From positions 1-5,688 of the forward strand of contig JAHFCS010000165.1 in assembly GCA_023249395.1 (NCBI GenBank): a DNA stretch of 5,688 nucleotides, in the 5' to 3' direction. The notes below the pieces were generated by a model that was given only the letters and a program-made list of their open reading frames with translations, was not told where the DNA came from and ran no database searches. Shown here piece after piece: positions 5,359-5,688 of the stretch. Position numbers and translations under genes: made by a program. The DNA comes from Gemmatimonadota bacterium (GTDB taxonomy: Bacteria > Gemmatimonadota > Gemmatimonadetes > Gemmatimonadales > Gemmatimonadaceae). How positions within the stretch are numbered: the stretch's first letter is position 1; every line of letters starts with the position of its first letter.

Positions 5359-5688
5359 GTGGAGCGGTTTCCGAAGCTTCTGCTGCTGGTCTCTGCCACT
5401 GCGCTCGGCGCGTGCGCGCAATACTCGGCACGGGCGCCCTCGCCTTCGACACTCCCGCAGCGAGTCGGTGCTGCGCCGCGCGGTACGCAGGCTCCATCCG
5501 CCGCCGCGGCGCCTGAGGCGCGGCCGGCGATCGATCAGTTCGATCTCCAGGCGATTTTCAAGCACCTAACCGATCTCTCGTTCATCACTCAGCTCAGCCC
5601 GGAGATGATCGTGCGGAAGGTCACCTACAGCGGCTCCGACAAGCTCCCGATTCCGGCGTATTTCTTTGCGCCAAGGGACACGGGACGA
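5359..5688 (+). CDS. Lipoprotein, N-terminal part, probable alpha/beta hydrolase or S9-type peptidase
   Basis: This is an open frame of 110 codons running off the right edge. It is too short at this edge to show a stop. GTG 5359 is preferred as start (GAG at 5348-5350 eight bases upstream); TTG 5353 is the only other in-frame candidate nearby. The N-terminus is a clear lipoprotein signal, MERFPKLLLLVSATALGAC, with lipobox LGAC and Cys19 as the acylated residue. A low-complexity Ala/Pro/Ser linker follows at about 22-56. The globular part begins near AIDQFDLQAIFKHLTDLSFI. The last segment, VTYSGSDKLPIPAYFFAPRD at 88-107, has the layout of the first beta-strands of prolyl-oligopeptidase or dienelactone-hydrolase-like alpha/beta hydrolases (a query such as 'x-dG-l-IPAYLF-P'). 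The catalytic Ser/Asp/His would lie beyond the window. The coding call is firm; the enzyme class is tentative. Confidence 0.65.
   Translation, partial: MERFPKLLLLVSATALGACAQYSARAPSPSTLPQRVGAAPRGTQAPSAAAAPEARPAIDQFDLQAIFKHLTDLSFITQLSPEMIVRKVTYSGSDKLPIPAYFFAPRDTGR

Overview
This is a GC-rich bacterial window with tightly packed genes and no mobile element, CRISPR array, tRNA or rRNA that I can see. The high GC, the mix of secreted cell-envelope proteins and the general style of the proteins fit Gemmatimonadota or a similar Gram-negative-type phylum. That is an impression from sequence style only. Two lipoprotein-like products and several membrane-anchored periplasmic enzymes point to a diderm envelope.

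Layout: the left edge (1-505, minus strand) carries the N-terminal 168 codons of cofactor-independent phosphoglycerate mutase (gpmI), a housekeeping glycolysis gene cut by the window edge. A 61-base divergent gap (506-566) separates it from eight rightward genes that fill the rest of the window. In order these are: a secreted SH3b-domain protein (567-1166); a membrane-anchored coiled-coil protein (1167-1856); a membrane-anchored YkuD L,D-transpeptidase (1897-2751); a membrane-anchored M15-type zinc peptidase (2828-3877); a 136-residue protein with a DUF2281-like head (3891-4301); a DUF1232/YkvA-family protein (4298-4789); a small putative lipoprotein (4791-5324); and the start of a lipoprotein that looks like an alpha/beta hydrolase (5359-5688, cut by the right edge). 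Spacing is very tight (abutting TAG-ATG, a GTGA overlap, a Shine-Dalgarno inside the preceding stop). Co-transcription is therefore likely, with the 76-base gap before the M15 gene as the only obvious possible break.

How the genes may work together: SH3b, L,D-transpeptidase and M15 carboxypeptidase are all families that bind, crosslink or trim peptidoglycan stem peptides, so the first four genes look like a wall-remodelling module. The most notable observation concerns the 1167-1856 product. It appears to be a shrunken, catalytically dead relative of the transpeptidase encoded directly after it. It keeps the same order (membrane segment, helical stalk, first YkuD strands, PRG turn, last YkuD segment), lacks the central catalytic region, and has Asn205 where the transpeptidase has its catalytic Cys260. 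Exactly the same number of residues follow these two positions to the C-terminus.
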